A DNA stretch of 52,298 nucleotides from Janthinobacterium sp. Its GTDB lineage: Bacteria > Pseudomonadota > Gammaproteobacteria > Burkholderiales > Burkholderiaceae_D. Shown here piece after piece: positions 27,530 to 37,575 of this stretch. The notes under the pieces were generated by a model that had not been told where the DNA came from, did not search any database, and worked only from the letters and a program-made list of their open reading frames with translations. The position numbers and the translations under genes are program-made. Numbering within the stretch: position 1 is the first letter of the stretch; each line of letters begins with the position of its first letter. The stretch is from positions 1 through 52,298 of the forward strand of contig NZ_RFSK01000045.1 of the NCBI RefSeq assembly GCF_009923995.1, read 5' to 3'.

Positions 27530-28198
27530 CTAGGCTTGCGAGGCGCGTTCAAACGCCTCGATAATCGGCTGCAAGCGCTCGCGCTTGAGCTTCAGGGCGG
27601 CCTGGTTGACCACCAGGCGCGACGAGATTTCCATGATGTGCTCGACTTCGACGAGGTTGTTCGCGCGCAAGGTGCTGCCCGTGCTGACCAGGTCGACGAT
27701 GGCGTCGGACAGGCCGACCAGGGGCGCCAGCTCCATCGAGCCATACAGCTTGATCAAATCGACGTGCACGCCCTTGGCGGCGAAGTGCTCGCGCGCCGTG
27801 TGCACGAACTTGGTGGCCACGCGCAATCGCGCGCCCTGGTGCACGGCCTTTTCATAGTCGAAGCCGGCCTGCACCGCCACCGACATGCGGCAGGAGGCGA
27901 TATTCAGGTCGATCGGCTGGTACAGGCCTTCGCCGCCGTGCTCCAGCAAGACGTCCTTGCCCGCCACGCCGAAATCGGCCGCGCCGTACTGCACGTAGGT
28001 CGGCACGTCGCTGGCGCGCACGATGATGACGCGCACGTTCGGATCGTTGGTGGCCAAAATCAGCTTGCGCGACGTCTCCGGGTTTTCCAGCACCTTGATG
28101 CCCGCCGCTTCCAGCAGCGGCATGGTGTCCTCGAAAATGCGCCCTTTCGAGAGCGCCAGGATCAGCTGGGAGCTGTCGCCGTTGTTCGATCCGTTCAT
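27530..28198 (-). CDS. hisG: ATP phosphoribosyltransferase, short-form catalytic subunit
   Basis: A 222-residue enzyme that commits ATP and PRPP to histidine synthesis. Residues [20 protein letters not shown] begin the fold, and [22 protein letters not shown] is the PRPP-binding loop. The short form lacks the C-terminal regulatory domain and requires HisZ as partner; hisZ is not in the window and should lie elsewhere. It is the first his gene in the block, 20 bases after murA. Confidence 0.96.
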   Translation of the reverse strand: MNGSNNGDSSQLILALSKGRIFEDTMPLLEAAGIKVLENPETSRKLILATNDPNVRVIIVRASDVPTYVQYGAADFGVAGKDVLLEHGGEGLYQPIDLNIASCRMSVAVQAGFDYEKAVHQGARLRVATKFVHTAREHFAAKGVHVDLIKLYGSMELAPLVGLSDAIVDLVSTGSTLRANNLVEVEHIMEISSRLVVNQAALKLKRERLQPIIEAFERASQA

Positions 28199-28218
28199 GC
28201 TCGTTCCTTTTCTTGTTT

Positions 28219-29469
28219 TTACTTGATGCGCACGATGTTCGCGCCGACGGCCGACAGCTTCACTTCCATGCGGTCGTAGCCGCGGTCGAGGTGATAGATG
28301 CGGTCGATCAGGGTTTCGCCATCGGCGGCCAGGGCCGCGATCACCAGCGATGCCGAGGCGCGCAGGTCGGTCGCCATCACGGGCGCGCCGCGCAGCTGCT
28401 TGACGCCGGCGATGATGGCCGTGTTGCCCTCGATGGTGATGTCGGCGCCCAGGCGGTTCATTTCCTGCACGTGCATGAAGCGGTTTTCAAAAATCGTCTC
28501 GGTGACGCGGCTGGCGCCGTTGGCGATGGTGTTCACCGCCATGAACTGCGCCTGCATGTCGGTCGGGAAGCCCGGGTATTCCGTGGTGCGGAAGCTGACG
28601 GGGTTCGGGCGGGCCGACATCTCGGCGCGGATCCAGTCGGCGCCGAAGGTCATCGTCAGGCCCATGGCGCGCAGCTTGTCGAGCGCCGCGTCGAGGATAT
28701 CGGTGCGCACGTTGCGCAGGGTGATGTCGCCGCCGGTGGCTGCCACGGCGCACAGGAAGGTGCCCGTCTCGATACGGTCGGCGATGACCGCGTGCGAGGC
28801 GCCGTGCAGCGCGTCGACGCCCTGGATCACCAGGCGGCTGGTGCCGATGCCGTCGATCTTCGCGCCCATGGCCACCAGCAGGTGCGCCAGGTCGGTCACT
28901 TCCGGTTCGCAGGCGGCGTTTTCCAGGATGGTCTCGCCTTCGGCCAGGGTCGCGGCCATCAGCAGGTTTTCCGTGCCGGTGACGGTGATCATGTCGGTGA
29001 CGATGCGCGCGCCTTTCAGCTTGGCGCACTTGGCGTAGATGTAGCCGGCCTCGATGCGGATCTCGGCGCCCAGCGCTTCCAGGCCCTTGATGTGCTGGTC
29101 GACGGGACGCGAACCGATGGCGCAGCCGCCCGGCAGCGAGACCTTGGCTTCGCCGAAGCGCGCCAGCATGGGGCCCAGCACGAGGATCGAGGCGCGCATG
29201 GTCTTCACCAGTTCATACGGCGCTTCCAGGCTGGTGATGGCGCTGCCGTTCAGGACCACGCGGTCGCCGTCCTGCTGCACCTTCAGGCCCGTCTGGCCCA
29301 GCAGTTTCAGCATGGTGGCGACGTCGTGCAGGTGCGGCACGTTCGTCAGGTCCAGGTCGCCCGCCGTCAGCAGGCCCGCGCACAGGATGGGCAGGGCGGC
29401 GTTTTTCGCGCCGGAGATAGCGATGTCGCCGTTCAGGCGGTTGCCGCCGTTGATCAGGAGCTTGTCCAT
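28219..29469 (-). CDS. murA: UDP-N-acetylglucosamine 1-carboxyvinyltransferase
   Basis: A 416-residue cytoplasmic enzyme that transfers enolpyruvate from PEP to UDP-GlcNAc, the first committed step of peptidoglycan synthesis. It starts [20 protein letters not shown] and has the active-site Cys116 in [11 protein letters not shown] (Cys115 in the family), so fosfomycin sensitivity of this target is expected. The length is normal. It lies four bases after the bolA gene and 20 bases before hisG, as in other Burkholderiales. Confidence 0.97.
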   Translation of the reverse strand: MDKLLINGGNRLNGDIAISGAKNAALPILCAGLLTAGDLDLTNVPHLHDVATMLKLLGQTGLKVQQDGDRVVLNGSAITSLEAPYELVKTMRASILVLGPMLARFGEAKVSLPGGCAIGSRPVDQHIKGLEALGAEIRIEAGYIYAKCAKLKGARIVTDMITVTGTENLLMAATLAEGETILENAACEPEVTDLAHLLVAMGAKIDGIGTSRLVIQGVDALHGASHAVIADRIETGTFLCAVAATGGDITLRNVRTDILDAALDKLRAMGLTMTFGADWIRAEMSARPNPVSFRTTEYPGFPTDMQAQFMAVNTIANGASRVTETIFENRFMHVQEMNRLGADITIEGNTAIIAGVKQLRGAPVMATDLRASASLVIAALAADGETLIDRIYHLDRGYDRMEVKLSAVGANIVRIK

Positions 29470-29473
29470 GTGC

Positions 29474-29710
29474 TTATCCTTGGAATTCTTCAGGTGTCAG
29501 GGTTTTCATCGACAGCGCGTGGATTTCCTCGCGCATGCGGTCGCCCAGCGCCGCGTAGACGATCTGGTGGCGCGCGATCAGGCGCTTGCCGGCAAATTGC
29601 GGCGAGACGATGACGGCCTGGAAGTGCTGGCCATCGCCCTCCACTTCGAGGTGCGTGCATTCGAGGCCGGCAGACAGATAGCCGTGGATCAGTTCTGGAG
29701 TGGTGGTCAC
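29474..29710 (-). CDS. BolA-family protein (IbaG-like)
   Basis: A 78-residue protein. The BolA fold is shown by [20 protein letters not shown] and [32 protein letters not shown] helices ([12 protein letters not shown]). Such proteins pair with monothiol glutaredoxins and take part in Fe-S or iron handling. In proteobacteria the IbaG member lies beside murA, as here, four bases away. Confidence 0.92.
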   Translation of the reverse strand: MTTTPELIHGYLSAGLECTHLEVEGDGQHFQAVIVSPQFAGKRLIARHQIVYAALGDRMREEIHALSMKTLTPEEFQG

Positions 29711-29768
29711 GATAAGTCCTTGATATTGAATAATGTAGTGATATGAGGTGCCGCAATCAATGGCGTGA

Positions 29769-30526
29769 TCAATGGCGTAGGCGGTAGCCGCTTTTCAGCA
29801 GGCGGATCGACACCAGCGCCAGGATCACGAGGAAGCCGGCGACGATGGAAAGACTGAGCCAGGGGCTGACGTCGGAGGTGCCGAAGAAGCCGTAGCGGAA
29901 GCCGTCGATCATATAGAAGAAGGGGTTCAGGTGCGACACCGACTGCCAGAACGCGGGCAGCGAGTGGATCGAGTAGAACACGCCCGACAGGAAGGTGGCC
30001 GGCATGATCAGGAAGTTCTGGAAGGCGGCCAGCTGGTCGAATTTCTCGGCCCAGATGCCGGCGATCAGGCCCATGGTGCCCAGCATGGCGGCGCCGAGGA
30101 AGGCGAAGATGACGATCCACAGGGGCGCGACGAACGACAGGTCGGCGAACCAGCAGGTGATGGCAAAGACGCCAAAGCCCACGGCCAGGCCGCGCGCGAC
30201 GGAAGCGAGTACATACGCCGAGAAGATTTCCCAGTGCGACAGGGGCGTGAGCAGCACGAACACCAGGTTGCCCGTGATCTTGGACTGGATCAGCGAGGAC
30301 GAGGAATTGGCGAAGGCGTTTTGCAGCACGCTCATCATCACCAGGCCGGGGATCAGGAAGGCCGTGTAGCTGACGCCGGGGCTGGGCTCCACGCGGCCGT
30401 CGAGCACATGGCCGAACACCAGCAGGTAGAGCATGGACGTGAGCACGGGCGCGGCCACGGTTTGCGTCGCCACCTTCCAGAAGCGCAGCGTCTCCTTGTA
30501 GACGAGGGTGCGGAATCCTGTCGAAA

Positions 30527-30530
<4 letters not shown>
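29769..30530 (-). CDS. ABC-2 type transporter permease (YadH-like)
   Basis: A 253-residue membrane protein with six predicted helices and an N-terminal cytoplasmic coupling helix (TLVYKETLRFWKVATQTV). The segment FQNFLIMPATFLSGVFYSIHSLP is the ABC-2 signature region. It is the permease of the ATPase encoded just upstream, with which it overlaps by four bases. It is of the YadGH/NodJ type; the substrate is unknown. Confidence 0.92.
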
Positions 30531-31444
<914 letters not shown>

Positions 31445-31654
31445 GTGCTTGTTTCAAGTGTAATGCGTCTGGTGTGATGCGCCAGTTGCCGGTGCAATGC
31501 AGGCCGGCTGGCCGGTGCAGGGCGCCCCTTCCGCAGAGGGTGGCGCAACAGTCAATTATAGTTGGAAACTTCGTGGAACACTTGGAGATCAATCCGGCGG
31601 CGCTGCTGGCCTGCCGGCTTGAAAGCTACTGCTGATGCGGGGAGTGGGACAGGA

Positions 31655-32002
31655 TCAATGATGATGCAGGTCGGACGGGCTGCGTTCGGCGTGGCCGCCG
31701 GCGCTGCCGCAGTCCTCGGCCGTCAACGTGCTCGAGACGAGCGAGCAGACGCCATACAGCTTGGTGAGGTTTTTCAGGTTCGTCGGCAGGTTCTTCAGCT
31801 CCAGCACGCCGCCCGCGTCCTGCGCGGCGCGTTGCCACGACAGCATGACGGAGACGGCGGCCGAATCGACGGCCTTGACGTTGCGCAAGTCAAACTTCGT
31901 CTGGCCCGAGCGGATGGCGTCCAGACCCTGCTCCAATGCCGAGGTGGCATTGTGCACGGTCAGGGAAGTCAGGGACTGCAAGGTGTCGAGAGAGTCGGGC
32001 AT
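31655..32002 (-). CDS. mlaB: STAS-domain protein, MlaB-like
   Basis: A 115-residue protein with a STAS fold: LTVHNATSALEQGLDAI, then FDLRNVKAVDSAAVSVMLSW, in which the conserved serine is the usual STAS phosphorylation position. In Mla transporters MlaB binds MlaF and stimulates its activity. The short C-terminus ends in three histidines. It follows mlaC by 52 bases. The 210-base gap to the ABC ATPase gene downstream holds no gene. Confidence 0.88.
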   Translation of the reverse strand: MPDSLDTLQSLTSLTVHNATSALEQGLDAIRSGQTKFDLRNVKAVDSAAVSVMLSWQRAAQDAGGVLELKNLPTNLKNLTKLYGVCSLVSSTLTAEDCGSAGGHAERSPSDLHHH

Positions 32003-32054
32003 GGCGTCGGGCTGCGCTGGTCTGGAGCTGGGTCAGGAGCTATATGATAGCCGA

Positions 32055-32690
32055 TTATTTGGCTTTGACGGCAGGACGGCTGGCCAGGGCCTTGTTTTTC
32101 GCCTGCAAGGTCTTGATCAGGCCATCGATGCCGCCCTTGCTGATCTCGCTGGCAAAGCTGCTTTTGTACGTTTCCACCAGCCACGCGCCCAGCACGTTGA
32201 TGTCATAGATCTTCCAGCCCGCCGGGGTTTTCGCCACGCGGTAGTTCAGGGGCACGGGTTCGCCGCGCGCCATGTTCACCTGCGAGCGCACTTCCACTTC
32301 CGTATCGCTCGGATCGGCGCGCAGCGGCTTGAATTCCACGGTTTCATTCTTGATCTGCGACAAGGCGCCCGAATACGTGTAGATCAGCAGGGTGCGGAAT
32401 TCGTTGGACAGCTGCTTTTGCTGGTCCGGCGTGGCATCGCGCCAGTAGCGGCCGGCGGCCAGGGCCGTCATGCGCTGGAAATCCACGTAGGGCAGGATCT
32501 TGCTTTCGACCAATTCGGTGACGCGCTTGATGTCGCCGGCCTGGATGGCCTTGTCCGTCTTGGCCGTGTCGATCACGTCCTGGCTGATGCGTTTTACCAA
32601 CACATCGGGCGCTTCCACGGCCGGGGCAGCCTGGGCGGCGGTGGCAAAGGCGATCGTCGCCATCGCGAGCAGTTGTTTCATCAATTTCAT
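32055..32690 (-). CDS. mlaC: Phospholipid-binding periplasmic protein MlaC
   Basis: A 211-residue protein with a signal peptide (residues 1-21, cut after AQA) and the Ttg2/MlaC fold: YVDFQRMTALAAGRYWRDA, SNEFRTLLIYTYSGAL and VPLNYRVAKTPAGWKIYDIN are typical. MlaC ferries phospholipids across the periplasm between the outer-membrane MlaA and the inner-membrane MlaFEDB. The ATG at 32690 gives the signal peptide; starts ten codons upstream are less likely. Confidence 0.95.
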   Translation of the reverse strand: MKLMKQLLAMATIAFATAAQAAPAVEAPDVLVKRISQDVIDTAKTDKAIQAGDIKRVTELVESKILPYVDFQRMTALAAGRYWRDATPDQQKQLSNEFRTLLIYTYSGALSQIKNETVEFKPLRADPSDTEVEVRSQVNMARGEPVPLNYRVAKTPAGWKIYDINVLGAWLVETYKSSFASEISKGGIDGLIKTLQAKNKALASRPAVKAK

Positions 32691-32762
32691 GGTTTTACCT
32701 TTCATGGTGTTGCTGTGCACCGGCTGGCGTTCATCGCAGCCGTGGTGTTCTTGTACCGTAGT

Positions 32763-33653
32763 CTACTCCTGCGGCTTGGCCTCGGAAGCAACGGTATTGC
32801 TACCAGATGTTACGAGGTCGGCAGGTGCCACTTCGGCAGCCGGGACCGCTTGTGCGGCCACTTTCGGCTGTTGCGGCGCCTGTTTCACGTCCTCTTCCGG
32901 CTCATAATCGCTGCTGTCGTTCTTTTTCGGCGACAGGCGGTCGCGGCGGTTCGTATCGCCATCGAATACCTTGTTTTCGCGCGCCTGCAGGAAGCCGTCG
33001 CGGATGAATTCATAGCGGTCCAGCGCGGCCGCTTCCATCAGGTTGGTGGCGTCGAGCAGCGCGGCACGCTTGTCGACCACGCGCGTCACCGTGCCGATAT
33101 TGCGCACCGAGACCGGCTCCTTGTAGCGCCACGGGTCGCCCGTGATGTCGAGCGGCAAGGCCACCGTGTCGCGCACGGTCGACGGGCCCAGCAGCGGCAG
33201 CATCACGTAGGGACCAGGCTGCACGCCGTACCAGCCCAGGGTCTGGCCAAAGTCTTCGCTGTGCTTGGGAATTCCCGCCTGCGACGCGATGTCGATCAGG
33301 CCGAAGATGCCGAAGGTCGAGTTCATGCCGACGCGCACGACGTCCTGCAAGCCCGCCTCACCCTTGCCTTGCAGCAAGTTGTTCACGGCGCTCCAGACAT
33401 CGGCCAGGTTGCCGAAGAAATTGCCCACGCCCGTCTGCACGAACGATGGCGTTACCGTCTTGTAGGCCGTGGCGACCGGTTTCAGGGCCACCTCGTCGAC
33501 GGTATCGTTGAATTTGAACATGGCGCGGTTGTACCCTTCCAGCGGGTCGCGCGGATTGGTGCCGGTGGCACAGGCGCTCAGCGTGGCAGCGATGGCGATC
33601 GCCAGGCCGATACGCGCCAGGCTGCCGTGGGATTGCATGGTCGACTCGCTCAT
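32763..33653 (-). CDS. mlaA: Outer-membrane lipoprotein MlaA (VacJ)
   Basis: A 296-residue lipoprotein. The lipobox LSAC places the lipid on Cys28. The MlaA fold begins RDPLEGYNRAMFKFNDTVDE and continues through NSTFGIFGLIDIASQAGI, GWYGVQPGPYVMLPLLGPST and GDPWRYKEP. The C-terminal 70 residues are low-complexity (Lys, Glu, Ala, Pro). MlaA removes misplaced phospholipids from the outer leaflet. In E. coli mlaA is elsewhere; here it lies within the mla operon and overlaps mlaD by four bases, as is common in Burkholderiales. Confidence 0.95.
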   Translation of the reverse strand: MSESTMQSHGSLARIGLAIAIAATLSACATGTNPRDPLEGYNRAMFKFNDTVDEVALKPVATAYKTVTPSFVQTGVGNFFGNLADVWSAVNNLLQGKGEAGLQDVVRVGMNSTFGIFGLIDIASQAGIPKHSEDFGQTLGWYGVQPGPYVMLPLLGPSTVRDTVALPLDITGDPWRYKEPVSVRNIGTVTRVVDKRAALLDATNLMEAAALDRYEFIRDGFLQARENKVFDGDTNRRDRLSPKKNDSSDYEPEEDVKQAPQQPKVAAQAVPAAEVAPADLVTSGSNTVASEAKPQE

Positions 33654-34120
33654 TTGCTGTCCTTTCCGTCTGCTGCCTTGCTGTAGATGAACTGATTGAT
33701 CAGGTCTTCCAGCACTGTGGCCGATTGAGTACGGGCAATCTTGTCGCCCTCTGCCAGGTTGGCCAAATCACCGCCCGCTTCCAGGCCGATGTATTGCTCA
33801 CCGAGCAGACCGGCCGTCAGAATCTTGGCCGAGCTGTCTTTCGGAAATTTGTAGCCATCTTCGATGTCGAGCTTGACCAGCGCCTGGTAGGTCTTGTCGT
33901 CAAACGAGATCTGTGCCACGCGCCCCACCACCACGCCGGCGCCCTTGACGGGTGCCTGCGGCTTGAGGCCGCCAATATTGTCGAACTTGGCAGTAATGGT
34001 ATACGTCTTGCTGAAGGACAGCGAGCTCATATTGCCGGCCTTGAGCGCCAGAAACATCAATGCCGCCACTCCCAGCAAGACGAACAAGCCGACCCAGACA
34101 TCCAAAGATTTACGTTGCAT
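33650..34120 (-). CDS. mlaD: MCE-family protein MlaD
   Basis: A 156-residue protein: one N-terminal membrane helix (WVGLFVLLGVAALMFLALKA) and an MCE domain (about 38-115) with FDNIGGLKPQAPVKGAGVVVG and AKILTAGLLGEQYIGLE. MlaD forms the hexameric ring on MlaE that binds lipid. The ATG at 34120 (MQRKSLDVW) is standard; an upstream in-frame start is rejected. Confidence 0.95.
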   Translation of the reverse strand: MQRKSLDVWVGLFVLLGVAALMFLALKAGNMSSLSFSKTYTITAKFDNIGGLKPQAPVKGAGVVVGRVAQISFDDKTYQALVKLDIEDGYKFPKDSSAKILTAGLLGEQYIGLEAGGDLANLAEGDKIARTQSATVLEDLINQFIYSKAADGKDSK

Positions 34121-34201
34121 AAACAATCCTAAATAATTTTTACTTGCCGCCACCTGCGCAGAACACTGCCCAGGCCGCTAATTTTTGTCGCCGATCAGCA
34201 A

Positions 34202-34984
34202 TTACTTGCTAAACATCAAAGCCGTCATCATGAAATCGAGCCACCACACCATCAGCGATGAAATCACCACCGTGCGCGTGGTGGCGCCGGACACGTCTTC
34301 CGGCGTCGGCTGCGCCTGGTAACCCTGGAACAGGGCGATGAACGTCACCGCAATGCCGAAGACCAGGCTCTTGATGGTGCCATTGCCCACTTCCTTCCAG
34401 ACATCCACGCCGCTTTGCATCTGCGACCAGAACGACCCTTCATCGACGCCGATGAGGATCACACCCACCAGATAGCTGCCGATGATGCCGACGGCCGTAA
34501 AGATGGCGCCGAGGATCGGCATGGCGATCACGCCGGCCCAGAAACGGGGGGCCAGCACGCGCTGGATGGGGTTCACGGCCATCATTTCCATGGCGGACAA
34601 TTGCTCGCCCGCCTTCATCAGACCGATTTCCGCCGTCAGCGACGTGCCGGCGCGGCCCGCAAACAGCAGCGCCGTGACGACGGGACCCAGTTCGCGCGTC
34701 AGCGACAGCGCCACCAGCAAGCCCAGCGACTGCTCGGCGCCATACGTCGTCAGGGTGTAATAGCCCTGCAGGCCCAGCACCATGCCGACGAACAGGCCGG
34801 ACACGGCGGTAATCACCAGGGAGCGATTACCAATAAAAAACAGTTGCTCGATCACCAGGCGCGGACGGCGCCACAGGCCGCCCGAGGAGGCGATGATGAG
34901 AAAGAACGAGCGCACGGCAAAGCCGAGATCTTGTACCGAATTGCGCAACCATGCTCCGATAGCCGCCAGGAAACGCGCGATCAT
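34202..34984 (-). CDS. mlaE: Lipid ABC transporter permease MlaE
   Basis: A 260-residue inner-membrane permease. The family motif region is RELGPVVTALLFAGRAGTSL and AEIGLMKAGEQLSAMEMM, followed by NPIQRVLAPRFWAG. About six hydrophobic segments are seen. It is the membrane core of the MlaFEDB complex. It overlaps mlaF by four bases; mlaD follows after 81 bases. Confidence 0.96.
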   Translation of the reverse strand: MIARFLAAIGAWLRNSVQDLGFAVRSFFLIIASSGGLWRRPRLVIEQLFFIGNRSLVITAVSGLFVGMVLGLQGYYTLTTYGAEQSLGLLVALSLTRELGPVVTALLFAGRAGTSLTAEIGLMKAGEQLSAMEMMAVNPIQRVLAPRFWAGVIAMPILGAIFTAVGIIGSYLVGVILIGVDEGSFWSQMQSGVDVWKEVGNGTIKSLVFGIAVTFIALFQGYQAQPTPEDVSGATTRTVVISSLMVWWLDFMMTALMFSK

Positions 34985-35790
34985 CGGCCCGCTCCCGCAT
35001 GCAGACCCAGGTCGTCGGCCAGCGACTTGCCCGGATAGTGGAACGGCACGGGACCGTCGGCCTCGGCATTGACGAACTGCTTCACGTACGGATGCGTCGA
35101 CACGGCCATCTCGGCCGGCGTGCCGTGCGCCACGATCTTGCCCGATGACAGAAAATAGACATAATCAGCGATGGCGAAACACTCCTTCACGTCGTGCGAT
35201 ACCAGGATAGACGTGGAGCCCAGCGCATCGTTCAAATTGCGGATCAAATTGGCCGTCACGCCCATGGAAATCGGGTCCAGGCCGGCGAACGGCTCGTCAT
35301 ACATGATCAATTCGGGGTCGAGGGCGATGGCGCGCGCCAGCGCGACGCGGCGGCCCATGCCGCCGGAAATCTCGGCCGGCTTCAATTGCGCCGCATTGCG
35401 CAAACCCACGGCGTGCAGCTTCATCAGCACCAGGGTGCGGATCAGCTCTTCATTCAGGTCCGTGTGCTCGCGCAGGGGAAAGGCCACGTTCTCGAACGCC
35501 GTCAAGTCCGTAAACAGGGCGCCGTGCTGGAACAGCATGCCCATCTTGCGACGCAACTGATATAACTGGTCGGTCTTGAGCGTATGCACGATCTGGCCGT
35601 CGATATTCACGGAACCCGAACTGGGGCGCAATTGTCCGCCGATCAGGCGCAGTACGGTCGTCTTGCCGCTCCCGGAACCACCCATGACGGCCACAACTTT
35701 TCCACGTGGGAAATCCATTTGAAGGCCCGATAAAATCGAACGTTCTCCATAGGCAAAGTGTAAATCACGGATTTCAACAAGATTTGGCAC
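34981..35790 (-). CDS. mlaF: Lipid ABC transporter ATPase MlaF
   Basis: A 269-residue ATPase. Walker A is MGGSGSGKTTVLRL (Lys43), the signature is EISGGMGRRVALARA, Walker B is LIMYDEPFAGLDPI, and the switch region is LVSHDVKECF. It powers phospholipid transport between the membranes. It is the first gene of the mla operon and of the 17-kb minus-strand block; the promoter should lie between it and the gltD terminator. Confidence 0.96.
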   Translation of the reverse strand: MPNLVEIRDLHFAYGERSILSGLQMDFPRGKVVAVMGGSGSGKTTVLRLIGGQLRPSSGSVNIDGQIVHTLKTDQLYQLRRKMGMLFQHGALFTDLTAFENVAFPLREHTDLNEELIRTLVLMKLHAVGLRNAAQLKPAEISGGMGRRVALARAIALDPELIMYDEPFAGLDPISMGVTANLIRNLNDALGSTSILVSHDVKECFAIADYVYFLSSGKIVAHGTPAEMAVSTHPYVKQFVNAEADGPVPFHYPGKSLADDLGLHAGAGR

Positions 35791-35937
35791 GACGAGGCTC
35801 GCTATTTTAATGGCGTATTGTAGTGCAGAAACGCCAATCTCTGCTGAGACACCCCCTTGGACCGCCCGCTACTGGGGGAGAATACAACACTAATGAATCA
35901 AAAGTCAGATATTTTATTGTAAAAAACGCGAGGCTGC

Positions 35938-36013
35938 ACGCCGGCGGCACCCGCCGGAGGCGGCGTGAACAAAATAACAAGGGGCCACGACGCATCGCGC
36001 GCCGTGGCCCCTT
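35938..36013 (-). terminator. Two hairpins after gltD
   Basis: The first hairpin in the direction of gltD transcription is an 11-pair perfect stem, AAGGGGCCACG at 35979-35989 with CGTGGCCCCTT at 36003-36013, followed on the minus strand by a T-rich run. Past it a second GC-rich element includes CCGGCGG-CAC-CCGCCGG (35941-35957) and is followed by TTTTTT. Together they separate gltD from the mla operon. Confidence 0.75.
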
Positions 36014-36032
36014 GCTTGCCAAACTGGAAAGT

Positions 36033-37496
36033 TTAACGTGGCAACAAGGAGTTGCCCATCAGGAATGCATCGACGGCGCGCGCGCACTGGCGTCCTTCGC
36101 GGATGGCCCACACGACCAGCGACTGGCCGCGGCGCATGTCGCCGGCGGCAAACACCTTCGGCACCGACGTCTGGTAGCAGCCCTCACCGTCCGTCGTCGC
36201 CTTGACGTTGCCGCGCGCATCCGTATCGACGCCGAACGCTTCCAGCACCTGTTGCACAGGGGAAACAAAGCCCATGGCCAGGAAGACCAGGTCGGCCTTC
36301 ATCTCGAATTCCGAGTTCGGCACTTCGCTCATCTTGCCATCTTTCCATTCCACGCGGCAGGCGATCAGCTTTTCCACCTTGCCGCCCTTGCCTTCGAAAC
36401 GCTTGGTGGCCACGGCCCAGTCGCGCTCGCAGCCTTCCTCGTGCGAGGACGAGGTGCGCAGCTTGGTGGGCCAGTACGGCCAGACGAGCGGCTTGTTTTC
36501 CTGTTCCGGCGGCTGCGGCATCAGTTCGAACTGGGCCACCGAGGCGGCGCCGTGGCGGTTCGACGTGCCCACGCAGTCGGAACCCGTGTCGCCGCCGCCG
36601 ATCACCACCACATGCTTGCCCGTGGCCTTGATCTGGTCCTTGAGCTTGTCACCCGCGTTGACCTTGTTTTGCAGGGGCAGGAAATCCATGGCGAAATGCA
36701 CGCCTTTCAGCTCGCGGCCCGGCACGGGCAAGTCGCGCGGCTGCTCGGCGCCGCCGGCCATGATGACGGCGTCGAATTCCTTTTCCAGGTCTTCCGGGAA
36801 AATGGTTTCCTTGGCCCAGTTGTTCACGTTGGCAGGGAAATCCTTGCCGACCAGCACGCTGGTGCGGAAGACCACGCCTTCGGCTTCCATCTGTTTCACG
36901 CGCAGGTCGATGTGCGATTTTTCCATCTTGAAGTCGGGGATGCCGTAACGCAACAAACCACCGACCCGGTCGCTCTTCTCGAACACGGTGACGGCATGGC
37001 CGGCGCGCGCCAGCTGCTGCGCCGCCGCCAGGCCGGCGGGGCCGGAGCCCACGATGGCCACTTTCTTGCCCGTGCTGAATCCTGCCGGCTGCGGCGTGAC
37101 CCAGCCGTGTTCCCAGCCCATGTCGATGATTTTATGCTCGATGGACTTGATGCCGACGGGATCTTCATGGATGCCCAGGGTACAGGCCGATTCGCACGGC
37201 GCCGGGCAGATGCGGCCCGTAAATTCCGGGAAGTTATTCGTCGAATGCAGAATATCGAGCGCTTCGCGGTAGGCGCCGCGATACACGAGGTCATTCCAGT
37301 CGGGAATGATGTTATTCACCGGGCAACCCGTGGTGCAGAAGGGGATGCCGCAGTCCATGCAGCGCGCGCCCTGCACGGTCGCTTGCGCGTCCGACAGGTG
37401 CAGCACGAATTCCTTGTAGTTCTTCAGACGCGCGGCAGGCTCCAGATAGTGCTCGTCCTGGCGCTTGAATTCCATGAAGCCGGTAATTTTACCCAC
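36033..37496 (-). CDS. gltD: Glutamate synthase (NADPH), small subunit
   Basis: A 487-residue flavoprotein that moves electrons from NADPH to the large subunit. The N-terminus carries the iron-sulfur cysteines [15 protein letters not shown] and [11 protein letters not shown]. An FAD-binding [20 protein letters not shown] and an NADPH-binding [17 protein letters not shown] follow, then [15 protein letters not shown]. The start is GTG at 37496, preceded by AAAGGAAAC as ribosome binding site; it gives the family-typical [12 protein letters not shown]. It follows gltB after 79 bases. Confidence 0.96.
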   Translation of the reverse strand: MGKITGFMEFKRQDEHYLEPAARLKNYKEFVLHLSDAQATVQGARCMDCGIPFCTTGCPVNNIIPDWNDLVYRGAYREALDILHSTNNFPEFTGRICPAPCESACTLGIHEDPVGIKSIEHKIIDMGWEHGWVTPQPAGFSTGKKVAIVGSGPAGLAAAQQLARAGHAVTVFEKSDRVGGLLRYGIPDFKMEKSHIDLRVKQMEAEGVVFRTSVLVGKDFPANVNNWAKETIFPEDLEKEFDAVIMAGGAEQPRDLPVPGRELKGVHFAMDFLPLQNKVNAGDKLKDQIKATGKHVVVIGGGDTGSDCVGTSNRHGAASVAQFELMPQPPEQENKPLVWPYWPTKLRTSSSHEEGCERDWAVATKRFEGKGGKVEKLIACRVEWKDGKMSEVPNSEFEMKADLVFLAMGFVSPVQQVLEAFGVDTDARGNVKATTDGEGCYQTSVPKVFAAGDMRRGQSLVVWAIREGRQCARAVDAFLMGNSLLPR

Positions 37497-37575
37497 GATG
37501 TTTCCTTTGTATTTGGCTGGCGGGGAGCGGCCGGGCCGCTCCCTGGTCATTCAGATGGCAATGAGCTTGGCTGGC

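Noticed and set aside
28213..29613. A 466-codon plus-strand frame over murA
   Set aside because: Shadow of murA, which is certain from its active-site motif.
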